A stretch of 64,000 bases of DNA. It comes from Oscillibacter valericigenes. Its GTDB lineage: Bacteria; Bacillota; Clostridia; Oscillospirales; Oscillospiraceae. The notes under the pieces are model-generated. The model was not told the DNA's origin. It saw only the letters and a list, made by a program, of their open reading frames with translations, and ran no database searches. This document shows, one piece after another, positions 7,896-16,630 of the stretch. Each line of letters opens with the position of its first letter. The stretch's first letter is position 1. Position numbers and translations under genes: made by a program. Location: assembly GCF_021531435.1 (NCBI RefSeq), contig NZ_JAFBIS010000001.1, positions 124,001 to 188,000 of the forward strand, in the 5' to 3' direction.

Positions 7896-7944
7896 GCACT
7901 ATATCTATTGCAACGACCTCATTATACAGCACAAGATATGGATA
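7896..7944 (-). promoter_or_regulatory. Pair of NrdR-box-like sites over the nrdD promoter
   Basis: GCACTATATCTATTGC (7896-7911) and GCACAAGATATGGATA (7929-7944) both resemble the NrdR box (ACACWATATMTWGTGT-like). They are 33 bases apart, about three helical turns, as in known NrdR operators. A minus-strand TATAAT lies between them at 7921-7926. Match quality was judged by eye. Confidence 0.5.
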
Positions 7945-8067
7945 TGCGAGTGGCAAAAGCCACTAAATAAAGAAATTTTTTTGTGTGTTCCAACAAGAGG
8001 GGCACAAAAGGAAATGTAACGGGATTTGGGAAAACCGCCGGAACAGCCGGACTTTCGGCCTCTGAGG

Positions 8068-8095
8068 TTGAAGAATCGGCGGGACATGGTATAAT
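8068..8095 (+). promoter_or_regulatory. Promoter of the M18 aminopeptidase gene
   Basis: TTGAAG (8068-8073), a 16-base spacer and TATAAT (8090-8095) lie 60 bases upstream of the ATG. The gap to nrdD (7859-8154) otherwise holds only the NrdR-like sites. Confidence 0.6.
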
Positions 8096-8154
8096 ACCAT
8101 ATTATCATCAGCATGTTGCCCCGGCCCTGCCGGGCTTGGAACAGGAGGACGGAC

Positions 8155-9456
8155 ATGGAACAGGAGAACAAGCGGCTGCTGGCGTTTCTGGACGCCAGCC
8201 CCAGCTGCTATCACGCGGCGGCCAATGTGATGAAGGCACTTTTGGAGGCGGGCTATACCCGGCTGTATGAGGGAGAGGTTTGGAATCTCACGGAGGGCGG
8301 ACGGTATTTTACCCTGCGGGGAGACGCCAGCGTCATCGCGTTCCGCGTTCCCCGGCGGGATTTCCGGGGCTTCATGATCGCCGCGGGACACAGCGATTCC
8401 CCCACCTTCAAAGTGCGGGAGGAGGCGGAGGTCCCCTCCGCCGGCGGGTGCCTGCGGCTCAGCGTGGAGCCTTACGGCGGCATGATCATGCGCTCCTGGC
8501 TGGACCGGCCCCTGTCCGTGGCGGGCCGGGCGGTGGTCCGGGAGGGTGGCTGCCTCAAGACCCGGCTGGTGAACGTGGACCGGGACCTGCTGGTCATCCC
8601 CAGCGTCGCCATCCACATGGACCGGGAGGTCAACAAGGGCACCGCCCTGAAAGCAAACGTGGATATGCTGCCCCTCTTCGGCATGGGCAAGGAGCCGGGG
8701 GCTTTCCGACGGCTTATCGCGGAAGAGGCGGGCGTGACGGAGGAGGATCTGATCTCCACCGACCTGTTCCTGTATCCCCAGCAGGCGGCGTCCCTGACAG
8801 GCGCGGCGGAGGAGTTCATCCTGTCGCCCCGGCTGGACGATTTGCAGTGCGTGTTCGGCTGTCTGGAGGGCTTCCTGGCGGCGAAGGGCAGTGAGAGCGT
8901 CCCGGTGCTGGCGGTGTTTCACAACGAGGAAGTGGGCAGCGGCACCCGGCAGGGAGCGGACTCCACGTTCCTGACGGATGTGCTGCGGCGCATCAGTGCT
9001 GCTTTGGGGAAAACAGAGGAGGAATACCGGGCGGCGGTGGCCAACAGTTTCCTGGTGTCGGCGGACAACGCCCACGCTGTCCATCCCAACCACCCGGAGT
9101 ACGCCGACGGCAGGGAGTTCCCGGTACTGAACGGCGGCGTGGTGGTGAAGTACAACGCCGCCCAGCGGTACACCACCGACGCGGTGTCCGACGCTGTGTT
9201 CCGCCAGGTGTGCCGGGAGGCCGGGGTGCCGGTGCAGCGGTACAGCAACCGGGCGGACCTGCCCGGCGGGTCCACGCTGGGCAACATCAGCACTGCCCAC
9301 CTGTCCGTCCACAGCGTGGACATTGGATTGCCGCAGCTTGCCATGCATTCCGCCTGCGAGGTGGCGGGGGCAAAGGACACGGCGTATCTGGTCCGGGCCA
9401 TGACGGGATACTTTGAAAAGAGCTTCCGGGCGGGGCCGGAGGGCATTGAGATTTGA
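8155..9456 (+). CDS. M18-family metalloaminopeptidase (aspartyl aminopeptidase-like)
   Basis: A 433-residue cytoplasmic zinc peptidase that trims N-terminal residues, typically acidic ones, from peptides. Family motifs are all present: the zinc-ligand segment AAGHSDSPTFKV (about residue 80), the bridging Asp in LSPRLDDLQCV (about 225), the catalytic Glu pair in FHNEEVGSGTRQGA (about 258), the Asp of SADNAHAVHPNHP (about 302), and the C-terminal GGSTLGNIS with the His-bearing AMHSACEVAGAKD. ATG 8155 was chosen because CAGGAGG precedes it. It forms a short rightward unit with the LURP-one-like gene 33 bases later. Confidence 0.9.
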   Translation: MEQENKRLLAFLDASPSCYHAAANVMKALLEAGYTRLYEGEVWNLTEGGRYFTLRGDASVIAFRVPRRDFRGFMIAAGHSDSPTFKVREEAEVPSAGGCLRLSVEPYGGMIMRSWLDRPLSVAGRAVVREGGCLKTRLVNVDRDLLVIPSVAIHMDREVNKGTALKANVDMLPLFGMGKEPGAFRRLIAEEAGVTEEDLISTDLFLYPQQAASLTGAAEEFILSPRLDDLQCVFGCLEGFLAAKGSESVPVLAVFHNEEVGSGTRQGADSTFLTDVLRRISAALGKTEEEYRAAVANSFLVSADNAHAVHPNHPEYADGREFPVLNGGVVVKYNAAQRYTTDAVSDAVFRQVCREAGVPVQRYSNRADLPGGSTLGNISTAHLSVHSVDIGLPQLAMHSACEVAGAKDTAYLVRAMTGYFEKSFRAGPEGIEI

Positions 9457-9489
9457 ACCGGCAAGCGGCATCACACGGGAGGGACATAA

Positions 9490-9960
9490 ATGCGGCTGAT
9501 CTTCAAACAACGGTTTTTCAGCTGGTTTGACAGCTATGACATCTACGACGAGGACGGGAATGTGGTCTACACCGTGGAGGGAAAGCTCTCCTGGGGCCAC
9601 TGCCTTCATATCCTCAACAGTGTGGGGGAGCACATCGGCACGGTGCGGGAGCGGGTGCTTACCTTCCTGCCGAAATTCGAGATGTATGTGGGGGACAGCT
9701 ATGTGGGCTGCATTCAGAAGGAGTTTACCTTCTTCACGCCCCGGTTTGACATCGACTGCAACGGCTGGCAGGTGGAGGGCAGCTTCATGGAGTGGGACTA
9801 CGCCGTGACGGAAGCCTGCGGCGCTCCGGTGGCCCGCATCACCAAGGAGCTGTTCAACTGGACGGATACCTATGTCATCGACGTGGCGGACCCGGGAAAC
9901 GCCCTGTGCGTGCTGATGCTGGTGCTGGCCATCGATGCGGAGAAATGCTCCAGAAACTGA
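9490..9960 (+). CDS. LURP-one-related (YxjI-type) protein
   Basis: A 156-residue protein of the LURP-one/tubby-like beta-barrel fold: FKQRFFSWFDSYDIYDEDGN at the start, a middle strand pattern HIGTVRERVLTFLPKFEMYV, and the late motif WDYAVTEACGAPVARITKEL followed by DTYVIDVADPGNALCVLMLV. The last segment packs as the central hydrophobic helix in this fold. Biochemical function is not established for bacterial members; some are proposed to bind membranes. GGGAGGG precedes the ATG, and the gene ends at a bidirectional terminator shared with trmD. Confidence 0.75.
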   Translation: MRLIFKQRFFSWFDSYDIYDEDGNVVYTVEGKLSWGHCLHILNSVGEHIGTVRERVLTFLPKFEMYVGDSYVGCIQKEFTFFTPRFDIDCNGWQVEGSFMEWDYAVTEACGAPVARITKELFNWTDTYVIDVADPGNALCVLMLVLAIDAEKCSRN

Positions 9961-9992
9961 AAAAATCAGGCGCGTTGAGCGCCTGATTTTTT
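9961..9992. terminator. Bidirectional terminator between LURP-one-like gene and trmD
   Basis: AAAAATCAGGCGC and GCGCCTGATTTTTT flank a five-base loop. A T-run is present on each strand, and the structure overlaps the trmD stop codon. Confidence 0.85.
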
Positions 9993-10758
9993 ATGATTCC
10001 GCATCCTCCTGGGCCAGCTCGTCCTTGGCCTGCTGGAGGACTTTTTTTTCCGCCTTTGTCTTGAGCTGGGATTCGTCGAATTTGGCGAACATGTCCGGGC
10101 GGCGGCGCATGGTGCGCTTGTAGCTCTCCTTCTTCCGCCAGGCGGCCACCTTGCCGTGGTCGCCGGAGAGCAAAATCTCCGGCACCTGCCGGCCGTGCCA
10201 CTCGGCGGGACGGGAATACTGGGGGTACTCCAAAAGGCCGTTCCAGTGGGATTCTTCCTCGAAGCATTCGGCGTCGGGGAGGACGCCGGGGACCATACGG
10301 CACACCGCGTCCGCCACCGCCATGGCGGGAATTTCGCCGCCGGTGAGGACGAAGTCGCCCATGGAGATCTCCTCGTCCACGCACTCGTCGATGAAACGCT
10401 GATCGATGCCCTCATAGTGGCCGCAGACCAGAATGAGGTGGTCATAATTTTCCTTCAGCTCCCGGGCCACATCCTGGTTGAAGGTACGGCCGCAGGGGGA
10501 CATGAAGATGGTGCGGCCGGGGCCGTAGACTTCCACGATGTGGGCCCAACAGCGGTACAGGGGGTCCGCCTGCATGACGGCGCCCCGGCCTCCGCCGTAG
10601 GGGTAGTCGTCCACCTGCATCTGCTTGTTGGTGGTGTATTCCCGGATCTGGTGGCTCTGGATGGTGATATAGCCCCGCTCCTGGGCACGGCCCAGGATGC
10701 TGACGTTCAGCATGGCGTCCACCGAGTCGGGGAAAAGCGTCATAATGTCAATCCTCAT
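9991..10758 (-). CDS. trmD: tRNA (guanine37-N1)-methyltransferase
   Basis: A 255-residue SPOUT-class enzyme that methylates G37 next to the anticodon, using S-adenosylmethionine, to prevent +1 frameshifting. The N-terminus MRIDIMTLFPDSVDAML is diagnostic. The knot region includes VCGHYEGIDQRFID and ISMGDFVLTGGEIPAMA, and the C-terminal linker EYPQYSRPAEWHGRQVPEIL is typical. The start at 10758 lies inside the 3' end of rimM (11-base overlap), giving translational coupling. The C-terminus has an extra charged tail. Confidence 0.96.
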   Translation of the reverse strand: MRIDIMTLFPDSVDAMLNVSILGRAQERGYITIQSHQIREYTTNKQMQVDDYPYGGGRGAVMQADPLYRCWAHIVEVYGPGRTIFMSPCGRTFNQDVARELKENYDHLILVCGHYEGIDQRFIDECVDEEISMGDFVLTGGEIPAMAVADAVCRMVPGVLPDAECFEEESHWNGLLEYPQYSRPAEWHGRQVPEILLSGDHGKVAAWRKKESYKRTMRRRPDMFAKFDESQLKTKAEKKVLQQAKDELAQEDAES

Positions 10759-11254
10759 CGGTGGCCATCCCCTCCAGCACATGGATCTCCATGCGGTTTG
10801 CGTCCAGATCTACGGATTTGATGAAAACATCCTTCACGGCGGGGATCAGGTACTCCCTTTTGCCCTTGACCGTATAGACCTTATGGGCGGGGTAGCTCTC
10901 CACCGCCGTCAGCTCGCCTAATACCTCCCCGGTCTCGGCATTGCAGACGGACAGGCCCAGCAGTTCGTCGTCAAAGTATTCGCCGTCGGGCAGGCGGGCG
11001 TCGGCGCGGCGGATATACAGGTCCTTGTCCTTATAGGTCAGGGCGGTGTTCATATCGTCCACGCCGGGAAATTTCATTAAGACCAGGCTTTTATGAACGT
11101 GGTTGGCGGTGGGAGTGACGGGCTGGCCGTCGATATAGAAGGTCTTGAAGCGGGTCAGAAAGGCCGGGTCACCGTCCCGGGGCTGCACCCGGACTTCGCC
11201 CCGGATGCCGTGGGCGTTGACGATACGGCCAATTTTGATCATGTCAAGTTTCAT
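10748..11254 (-). CDS. rimM: Ribosome maturation factor RimM
   Basis: A 168-residue protein that binds ribosomal protein S19 and assists 30S head maturation. The N-terminal domain begins with KIGRIVNAHGIRGEVRVQP, and the C-terminal PRC-barrel includes EYFDDELLGLSVCNAETGEV and KREYLIPAVKDVFIKSVDLD. It overlaps trmD in the usual rimM-trmD order and has its own promoter at 11285-11313, so it is separated from rpsP-khpA by a terminator. Confidence 0.95.
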   Translation of the reverse strand: MKLDMIKIGRIVNAHGIRGEVRVQPRDGDPAFLTRFKTFYIDGQPVTPTANHVHKSLVLMKFPGVDDMNTALTYKDKDLYIRRADARLPDGEYFDDELLGLSVCNAETGEVLGELTAVESYPAHKVYTVKGKREYLIPAVKDVFIKSVDLDANRMEIHVLEGMATDED

Positions 11255-11284
11255 GGAGAATGGCTCCTTTTTGTTGATGGGGAT

Positions 11285-11313
11285 AGTATAGCCTGTTTTG
11301 CGGGAACTGGCAA
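11285..11313 (-). promoter_or_regulatory. Promoter of rimM-trmD
   Basis: On the minus strand, TTGCCA (11313-11308), a 17-base spacer and TATACT (11290-11285) lie 31 bases upstream of the rimM ATG. Confidence 0.65.
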
Positions 11314-11341
11314 GGGGGCCCCTGCATCCTGCGGCGAAAAC

Positions 11342-11366
11342 AAAAGAAGAGGAGCCGAAGCTCCTC
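11342..11366 (-). terminator. Terminator after khpA
   Basis: On the minus strand a GAGGAGC/GCTCCTC stem with a UUCG tetraloop is followed by TTCTTTTG. It separates rpsP-khpA from rimM-trmD. Confidence 0.7.
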
Positions 11367-11379
11367 CTCTCTGGACGAA

Positions 11380-11610
11380 TTAGTCTACAATGTCCACGGA
11401 AACCTTCACGCCGGTGCGCTGGGCGTAGGAGCGGACGACCGTCCGGATCTCCTTGGCGATGCGGCCCTGACGGCCGATGACCTTGCCCATGTCGTCGGGG
11501 GCGACGCGCAGCTCCAACGTCAGCTCCTGATCGCCCTGGATCTCCGTGACGGAGACCGCGTCGGGATCATCCACAAGGTTTCTGGCGATATAGAGCAGCA
11601 AGTCTTTCAT
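11380..11610 (-). CDS. khpA: KH-domain RNA-binding protein
   Basis: A 76-residue single KH domain. The GXXG RNA-contact loop is in MGKVIGRQGRIAKEIRTVVR. Members partner with KhpB/Jag and bind RNAs affecting cell division and sRNA function in Bacillota. It sits between rpsP and rimM, the usual place. GGAGGA precedes the ATG, and only 15 bases separate it from rpsP. Confidence 0.92.
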   Translation of the reverse strand: MKDLLLYIARNLVDDPDAVSVTEIQGDQELTLELRVAPDDMGKVIGRQGRIAKEIRTVVRSYAQRTGVKVSVDIVD

Positions 11611-11625
11611 GATCCGTCCTCCGGA

Positions 11626-11865
11626 TCAGAGGACTTCCACTTTTTTCAGCAGAGCTCTGACAGTGTCGGTGGGCTGGGCGCCGGACTTGATCCAGGCCTG
11701 AGCGCGCTCGGTGTCGATCTTGATCTCGGCGGGAGCCACGCAGGGATTGTAAGTGCCGATCTCCTCGATGAAACGGCCGTCGCGGGGGAAACGGGAATCG
11801 GCCACCACAACGCGGTAGAAGGGAGCCTTCTTGGCGCCCATGCGGCGCAGTCTGATCTTAACCAT
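11626..11865 (-). CDS. rpsP: 30S ribosomal protein S16
   Basis: A 79-residue ribosomal protein starting [20 protein letters not shown], followed by the conserved [18 protein letters not shown] and a C-terminal [13 protein letters not shown]. The ATG at 11865 has GGAGG eight bases upstream; the longer in-frame start overlaps that site and is rejected. Length and order (ffh-rpsP-khpA) are standard. Confidence 0.97.
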   Translation of the reverse strand: MVKIRLRRMGAKKAPFYRVVVADSRFPRDGRFIEEIGTYNPCVAPAEIKIDTERAQAWIKSGAQPTDTVRALLKKVEVL

Positions 11866-11931
11866 GATTTGTACCTCCAAAAGTAAAATAGATTGTTTTT
11901 TATCTATAAATGCGGGTGCACTTATATACGG

Positions 11932-13293
11932 TTATTTGAAACGCTTTTTCCGGCCAAAGCCGTGCATCCGGCCGCCTTTGCCCATCATGTTAGGCATCCG
12001 GCCCTTCGTCATCTGCTTGGTGAGCTGCTGCATCATGTCGAACTGCTTCAACAGGCGGTTGACGTCCACGACCTCCAGACCGCAGCCGGCGGCGATGCGC
12101 TTCTTCCGGCTGGCGTTCAGGATCTGGGGATTCTCCCGCTCCAGCGGAGTCATGGAGAGAATGATGGCCTCGGTGTGGGCCATGGCCTTTTCGTCGATGG
12201 TGGCGCCCTGGAGCTGACGGCCCAGGTTGCCGGGCATCATGCCCGCCAGCTGACTCAGGTCGCCCATGCCGCGCAGCTGCTGGAGCTGGTCGTAATAGTC
12301 CTGGAGGGTGAAGCGGTTTTTCCGCAGCTTTTCCTCCAGCTTGGCGGCCTGCTTCTCGTCGTAGTTGGCCTGGGCCTTTTCAATGAAGGACAGCATGTCG
12401 CCCATGCCTAAGATACGGGAGGCCATGCGGTCGGGGTGGAAGGGCTCGATCATATCCAGCTTTTCGCCGGTACCCACGAACTTGATGGGCTTGCCGGTGG
12501 CCGCCCGAATCGTCAGAGCCGCGCCGCCGCGGGCGTCGCCGTCCAGCTTGGTGAGGACCACGCCGTCGATGCCCAGGGCTTCGTCAAAGGCGCTGGCGGC
12601 ATTCACCGCGTCCTGGCCGGTCATGGCGTCCACGACCAGCAAAATCTCGTTGGGATGGACGGCGGCTTTCATCCGCTTCAGCTCGTCCATCAAGGTCTCG
12701 TCCACATGGAGACGGCCGGCGGTATCCAGGAACACCATGTCGCTGCCGTAATCCCGGGCGTGACGGATGGCGTTCTGGGCAATGGTGACGGGGTCGCCTT
12801 GGCCTTGCTCGAAAACAGGCAGATCCAGCTGGCCGCCCACGACCTTCAGCTGCTCAATGGCGGCGGGACGGTATACGTCGCAGGCCGCCAGCAGGGGACG
12901 CTTCGTGTACTGCTTCCGCATCAATCCCGCCAGCTTTGCGGTGGTGGTGGTCTTGCCGGCGCCCTGGAGACCCACCATCATCACAACGGTGGGGCCGTTG
13001 TTGGCCATGGTCAGCTTGGCGGTGCCGCCGCCCATCAGCTTCGTCAGCTCCTCGTTGACGATCTTGATGACCTGTTGGGCGGGGGTCAGGCTGTCCAGCA
13101 CATCGGTGCCGATAGCCCGCTCCGTGACGGTAGCCACGAAGTCCTTGACCACTTTATAGCCCACGTCAGCCTCCAGCAGGGCGAGGCGGACCTCCCGCAT
13201 GGCCTCCCGGACGTCGTTTTCCGTCAGGCGGCCCTTGCCCCGCAGGCGCTTGAATGTGGCGTTCAGTTTTTCAGTGAGTCCTTCAAATGCCAT
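11932..13293 (-). CDS. ffh: Signal recognition particle GTPase Ffh
   Basis: A 453-residue SRP54 homologue that binds signal sequences with 4.5S RNA and docks on FtsY. Domains in order are the N domain (about 1-90), the G domain with P-loop GLQGAGKTTTTAKLAG (about 108), the DTAGR box FLDTAGRLHVDE and TKLDGDARGGAAL, and the Met-rich M domain (about 300-450, e.g. QLAGMMPGNLGRQLQ and MPNMMGKGGRMHG). It directly follows ylxM, whose stop is two bases away, and AAAGGA serves as the ribosome binding site. Confidence 0.96.
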   Translation of the reverse strand: MAFEGLTEKLNATFKRLRGKGRLTENDVREAMREVRLALLEADVGYKVVKDFVATVTERAIGTDVLDSLTPAQQVIKIVNEELTKLMGGGTAKLTMANNGPTVVMMVGLQGAGKTTTTAKLAGLMRKQYTKRPLLAACDVYRPAAIEQLKVVGGQLDLPVFEQGQGDPVTIAQNAIRHARDYGSDMVFLDTAGRLHVDETLMDELKRMKAAVHPNEILLVVDAMTGQDAVNAASAFDEALGIDGVVLTKLDGDARGGAALTIRAATGKPIKFVGTGEKLDMIEPFHPDRMASRILGMGDMLSFIEKAQANYDEKQAAKLEEKLRKNRFTLQDYYDQLQQLRGMGDLSQLAGMMPGNLGRQLQGATIDEKAMAHTEAIILSMTPLERENPQILNASRKKRIAAGCGLEVVDVNRLLKQFDMMQQLTKQMTKGRMPNMMGKGGRMHGFGRKKRFK

Positions 13294-13295
13294 AC

Positions 13296-13661
13296 TTAAT
13301 CCTTTAAGGCGCTGGTTTCCGCTGTGATACGGTCCGCCAGCTCCGTGAGCCGGCTGTCCTCATACTGGCGGTAGTTGATGGTCCTGATCTGCTCGGCGGC
13401 GGCTTCAATGGCGTCCAGATGGGGACGCTGGGCCTCGAACCGCCGGATGATGCCGGTCTTGTCCTCGACCTCCTGCATGACGGCCTCCGCCCGGACGATG
13501 ACGTCCCGTACGCCCTGCCGGGAGATGCCCGCGTTCTCCGCGATCTCCGCCAGGGACAGGTCCTCATTGTAGTAGAGGTCGAAAAATTCCTTCTGCCGGT
13601 CGGTCAGGAGTTCTCCGTAAAAATCGAAGAGCATAGTCATACGGTACGTCTGATTTTTCAA
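13296..13661 (-). CDS. ylxM: YlxM-type helix-turn-helix protein
   Basis: A 121-residue protein with MTMLFDFYGELLTDRQKEFF followed by a sigma-70 region-4-like helix-turn-helix (DLSLAEIAENAGISRQGVRD). YlxM is found next to ffh in Bacillota and is reported to modulate SRP function. The start is placed at a TTG (13661) preceded by GGAAGGGGCGG, giving the usual N-terminal length; ATG 13631 is the alternative. The open frame extends far upstream but is not coding there, because it is antisense to the DUF819 gene. Confidence 0.85.
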   Translation of the reverse strand: MKNQTYRMTMLFDFYGELLTDRQKEFFDLYYNEDLSLAEIAENAGISRQGVRDVIVRAEAVMQEVEDKTGIIRRFEAQRPHLDAIEAAAEQIRTINYRQYEDSRLTELADRITAETSALKD

Positions 13662-13913
13662 GAGACCGCCCCTTCCTGTAAAGTTATACGCCTTTACAAC
13701 ACGAAATAGTTTACAGGAATTCGGGGGAAAAGTCAAGGGAAAAATGGAAAGAAATTTTGCGGAAATCAAAGATTTTTTCATGGCGGGGAAACGTGGGGAA
13801 AATGGTTGATTTTCGGTGAATTTTCCGGGCCGGACTTGCGCGGAGAGGCGGGGTGGGATATACTGGTGCAAACGCCGCCGACGGCGGCTGACGTGGAAAA
13901 TGGAGGAAACCGT

Positions 13914-15155
13914 ATGTTTGCAGACTTCTTTCTGGCGCATCTGGGGCGGGAGAGCCTCATTGCTGCCGATGATACCTGGGCGCTGCTGGCACTGATGGCG
14001 GCGTCCGTGGCCCTGGCCATCTGGCTGGAGCAGAAATATGTGTGGGCGTCCAAAATCTCCGGCGCCATCATCGCCCTGCTCATCGCCCTGGCGGCTTCCA
14101 ACCTGGCGATCATCCCCACCAGCTGCGTGCTCTACGACAGCATCGTCTGGGACTACGCGGTGCCCATGGGCATCCCGCTGCTGCTTCTCCAGTGCAATAT
14201 GAAGAAGATCTGGAAAGAGACCGGGCGGATGATGGCCATTTTCCTCATCGGCGCCGCCGGCACCGTGGCGGGGGCGTTTCTCGCCTACGCCCTTCTGCAC
14301 CCCTTTATTCCCGGACTGGAGGGCGTGGCGGCCATGATGACCGGCTCTTACATCGGCGGCGGCGTCAACTTTGCAGCCCTGGCCTCGGAGTTTGATGTGG
14401 GCGACATCAAGGCGGCGACCACGGTGGCGGACAACCTGCTGATGGCCCTGTATTTCTTCGCCCTCATCTTCATTGCGGGCATGAAGTTCTTCCGGAAGCA
14501 CTATTCCCATCCCCACATTGACGCCATCGCCGAGAGCGGCGACCTGTCCGGCGCCCAGACTCAGGCGGCGGCCTACTGGAGCCGGAAGGACATCTCCCTG
14601 AAGGACATCGCCATGAATTTCGCCTACGCGGTTTTGGTGGTGTTCGCGGCAAAGCTCATCGCGGCCTTTATCGGAGGCCTGATTCCCGACACCGGCGTGG
14701 TGCTCCACATGCTGTATACCTTCTTCGGCAGTGAATATGTGTGGATCACCACCGTTTCCATGGCCTGCGCCACCTTCGGCGAAAAGCAGGTGGCAAAGCT
14801 CAGCGGCTCCCAGGAGATCGGCACCTACCTCATTTACCTGTTCCTGTTCGTCATCGGCGTGCCCGCCTCCATCGTCAAGATCGTTCAGGAGACGCCGCTG
14901 CTGCTGGTGTTCACGGGTATCATGGTGCTGGTGAATATGCTGTTCTGCTTCATCGGCGGCAAGCTGCTGCACTTCGACCTGGAGGACATCATCCTGGCCT
15001 CCAACGCCAATATCGGCGGGCCTACCACCGCCGCGGGCATGGCCATCTCCCAGGGCTGGAGCGCCTTGGTGGGGCCTGTCATGCTGGTGGGCACCTTCGG
15101 ATATGTGATCGGTACATATCTGGGCATCCTGGTGGGCGGTCTGCTGGGGGCTTAA
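13914..15155 (+). CDS. DUF819 family membrane protein
   Basis: A 413-residue integral membrane protein with about ten to eleven hydrophobic segments, starting around LLALMAASVALAIWL. Glycine-rich intramembrane motifs MMTGSYIGGGVNFAALAS and ASNANIGGPTTAAGMA are characteristic of DUF819 (YjcL-like) proteins, which look like two inverted transporter halves. Substrate is unknown. ATG 13914 has GGAGG upstream. It is a single rightward gene ending at the terminator at 15203-15235. Confidence 0.85.
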   Translation: MFADFFLAHLGRESLIAADDTWALLALMAASVALAIWLEQKYVWASKISGAIIALLIALAASNLAIIPTSCVLYDSIVWDYAVPMGIPLLLLQCNMKKIWKETGRMMAIFLIGAAGTVAGAFLAYALLHPFIPGLEGVAAMMTGSYIGGGVNFAALASEFDVGDIKAATTVADNLLMALYFFALIFIAGMKFFRKHYSHPHIDAIAESGDLSGAQTQAAAYWSRKDISLKDIAMNFAYAVLVVFAAKLIAAFIGGLIPDTGVVLHMLYTFFGSEYVWITTVSMACATFGEKQVAKLSGSQEIGTYLIYLFLFVIGVPASIVKIVQETPLLLVFTGIMVLVNMLFCFIGGKLLHFDLEDIILASNANIGGPTTAAGMAISQGWSALVGPVMLVGTFGYVIGTYLGILVGGLLGA

Positions 15156-15202
15156 ACGCGAAAAGAAGCTTTCTGCCGGGCATTGGCGGAAAAGCGTAAA
15201 GG

Positions 15203-15235
15203 AAAAGCCGGGCGGGGCTCCGTCCGGCTTTTTTC
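15203..15235 (+). terminator. Terminator after the DUF819 gene
   Basis: AAAAGCCGGGCGG and CGTCCGGCTTTTTT form a GC-rich stem with a T-run, about 50 bases after the stop. Confidence 0.7.
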
Positions 15236-15296
15236 AGGTGCGAAGGCCGCCGGCGGCAGATCATGCTGCGGCGGAAGAAAAAGCGGAAGAAAGAAT

Positions 15297-15325
15297 TTGA
15301 ATTATGGGAAGAGATATACTATAAT
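15297..15325 (+). promoter_or_regulatory. Promoter of the M16-lgt-folD operon
   Basis: TTGAAT (15297-15302), a 17-base spacer and TATAAT (15320-15325) lie 43 bases before the GTG start of the first M16 gene. Confidence 0.75.
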
Positions 15326-15367
15326 ATCTTCCGTATATATCCACTCCGCAAGAGAGGAGCTGAAAAT

Positions 15368-16630
15368 GTGACAAGAACAAAACTGACCGACGGGGTGTAC
15401 CTCACCTATCTGCCGGCCCGGAAATTCAAGACCAGCCTGCTCTCCGCCCAGTTCGTGACGCCGTTGGCGGAGGAGACCGCCTCCGCCTATGCGCTGCTGC
15501 CCGCCGTGCTGCGGCGGGGCACCGTCACCTATCCCGACATGGGGGCACTGTCCGCCCGGCTGGACAAGCTGTACGGCGCCCGCATCGACTACACGGTGCG
15601 GAAAAAGGGCGAGACCCAGTGCGTGGGCTTTGTGGCCAGCTTCATCGACGACAGCTTTACCCCCGATGGGGAGCGGCTTTTGGAGCCGGTGGCGGCGCTG
15701 CTGGGCGAGCTGGTCTGCGACCCCGCTACGGAGCGGGGACGGTTCGTGCCCGCCTATTTTGAGAGCGAAAAGACCAACCTCATCGATGCCATCCGCAGCA
15801 TCATCAACGACAAGCGGGACTACGCCGACAGCCGCCTGCTGCGGGAGATGTGCGCCGGGGAGCCCTATGGCATCCCCCGTTTGGGCAGCGAGGAGGGCGC
15901 GGAGCGGCTGCAGCTGCGGAAGCTGTACGCCCAGTACGGAAAGCTCATCGCCGCCTCCCGGCTGGAGCTGTTTTACAGCGGCAGCGCCGACCGGCGGCGG
16001 GTGGAGGACGCGTTGCTGTCCGCCTTTGCCACCCTGCCCCGGGAGAACATCCGGGAGACCTTCCCGGCCCAGGCCCACCCCGCCCGACAGGAGGTGCTGC
16101 GGGTGACGGAGGAACTGGACGTGACCCAGGGCAAGCTGGGCATGGGCTTTGCCTGCGGCAGCGACGACACCGCCGCGCTGCTGATGGGCAACACGCTGTT
16201 CGGCGGCAGCAGCAATTCCAAGCTGTTTTTGAACGTGCGGGAGAAGCTGTCCCTTTGCTACTACGCATCCTCCCTGTACCACCGCCAGAAGGGCATCATC
16301 ACGGTGTCCTCCGGCATCGAGTTTGAGAACTATCAGAAAGCATACGACGAGATCATGGCCCAGCTGGACGCCGTGCGAAACGGCGACCTGGAGGACTGGG
16401 AGCTGGACGGCGCCCGGAGCACCTTGCTGAACGCCTACGCTTCTATGGGCGACTCCCAGGGAAAGCTGGAGAACTTCTACCTGGGCCAGGCGGCCACCGG
16501 ACAGTCCGAGACGCCGGAGGAGCTGGCGGAGCAGGTGCGGAACGTGACGCCGGAGCGCATCTTCAACGCCATGAAGTCCGTGGAACTGGACACGGTGTAC
16601 TTCCTGCGGGGAAAGGAGGCGGCGGAATGA
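15368..16630 (+). CDS. M16-family peptidase-like protein without the zinc motif (YmfF/YfmF type)
   Basis: A 420-residue protein with the two-lobed insulinase fold: FKTSLLSAQFVTPLAEETAS then AYALLPAVLRRGTVTYPDMG in the first half and GKLGMGFACGSDDTAALLMG with NSKLFLNVREKLSLCYYASS in the second. The HXXEH zinc motif expected after the first strand is absent, so it is probably the non-catalytic partner of the following gene. Database names for such pairs link them to EF-P 5-aminopentanol modification; that role is knowledge by family only. The start is a GTG at 15368 behind GAGAGGAG. Confidence 0.82.
   Translation: MTRTKLTDGVYLTYLPARKFKTSLLSAQFVTPLAEETASAYALLPAVLRRGTVTYPDMGALSARLDKLYGARIDYTVRKKGETQCVGFVASFIDDSFTPDGERLLEPVAALLGELVCDPATERGRFVPAYFESEKTNLIDAIRSIINDKRDYADSRLLREMCAGEPYGIPRLGSEEGAERLQLRKLYAQYGKLIAASRLELFYSGSADRRRVEDALLSAFATLPRENIRETFPAQAHPARQEVLRVTEELDVTQGKLGMGFACGSDDTAALLMGNTLFGGSSNSKLFLNVREKLSLCYYASSLYHRQKGIITVSSGIEFENYQKAYDEIMAQLDAVRNGDLEDWELDGARSTLLNAYASMGDSQGKLENFYLGQAATGQSETPEELAEQVRNVTPERIFNAMKSVELDTVYFLRGKEAAE

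Noticed and set aside
13662-14972. Long N-terminal extension of the ylxM frame
   Set aside because: It lies antisense to the DUF819 gene and has His/Gln-rich shadow composition; only the 3' part from about 13661 is YlxM.
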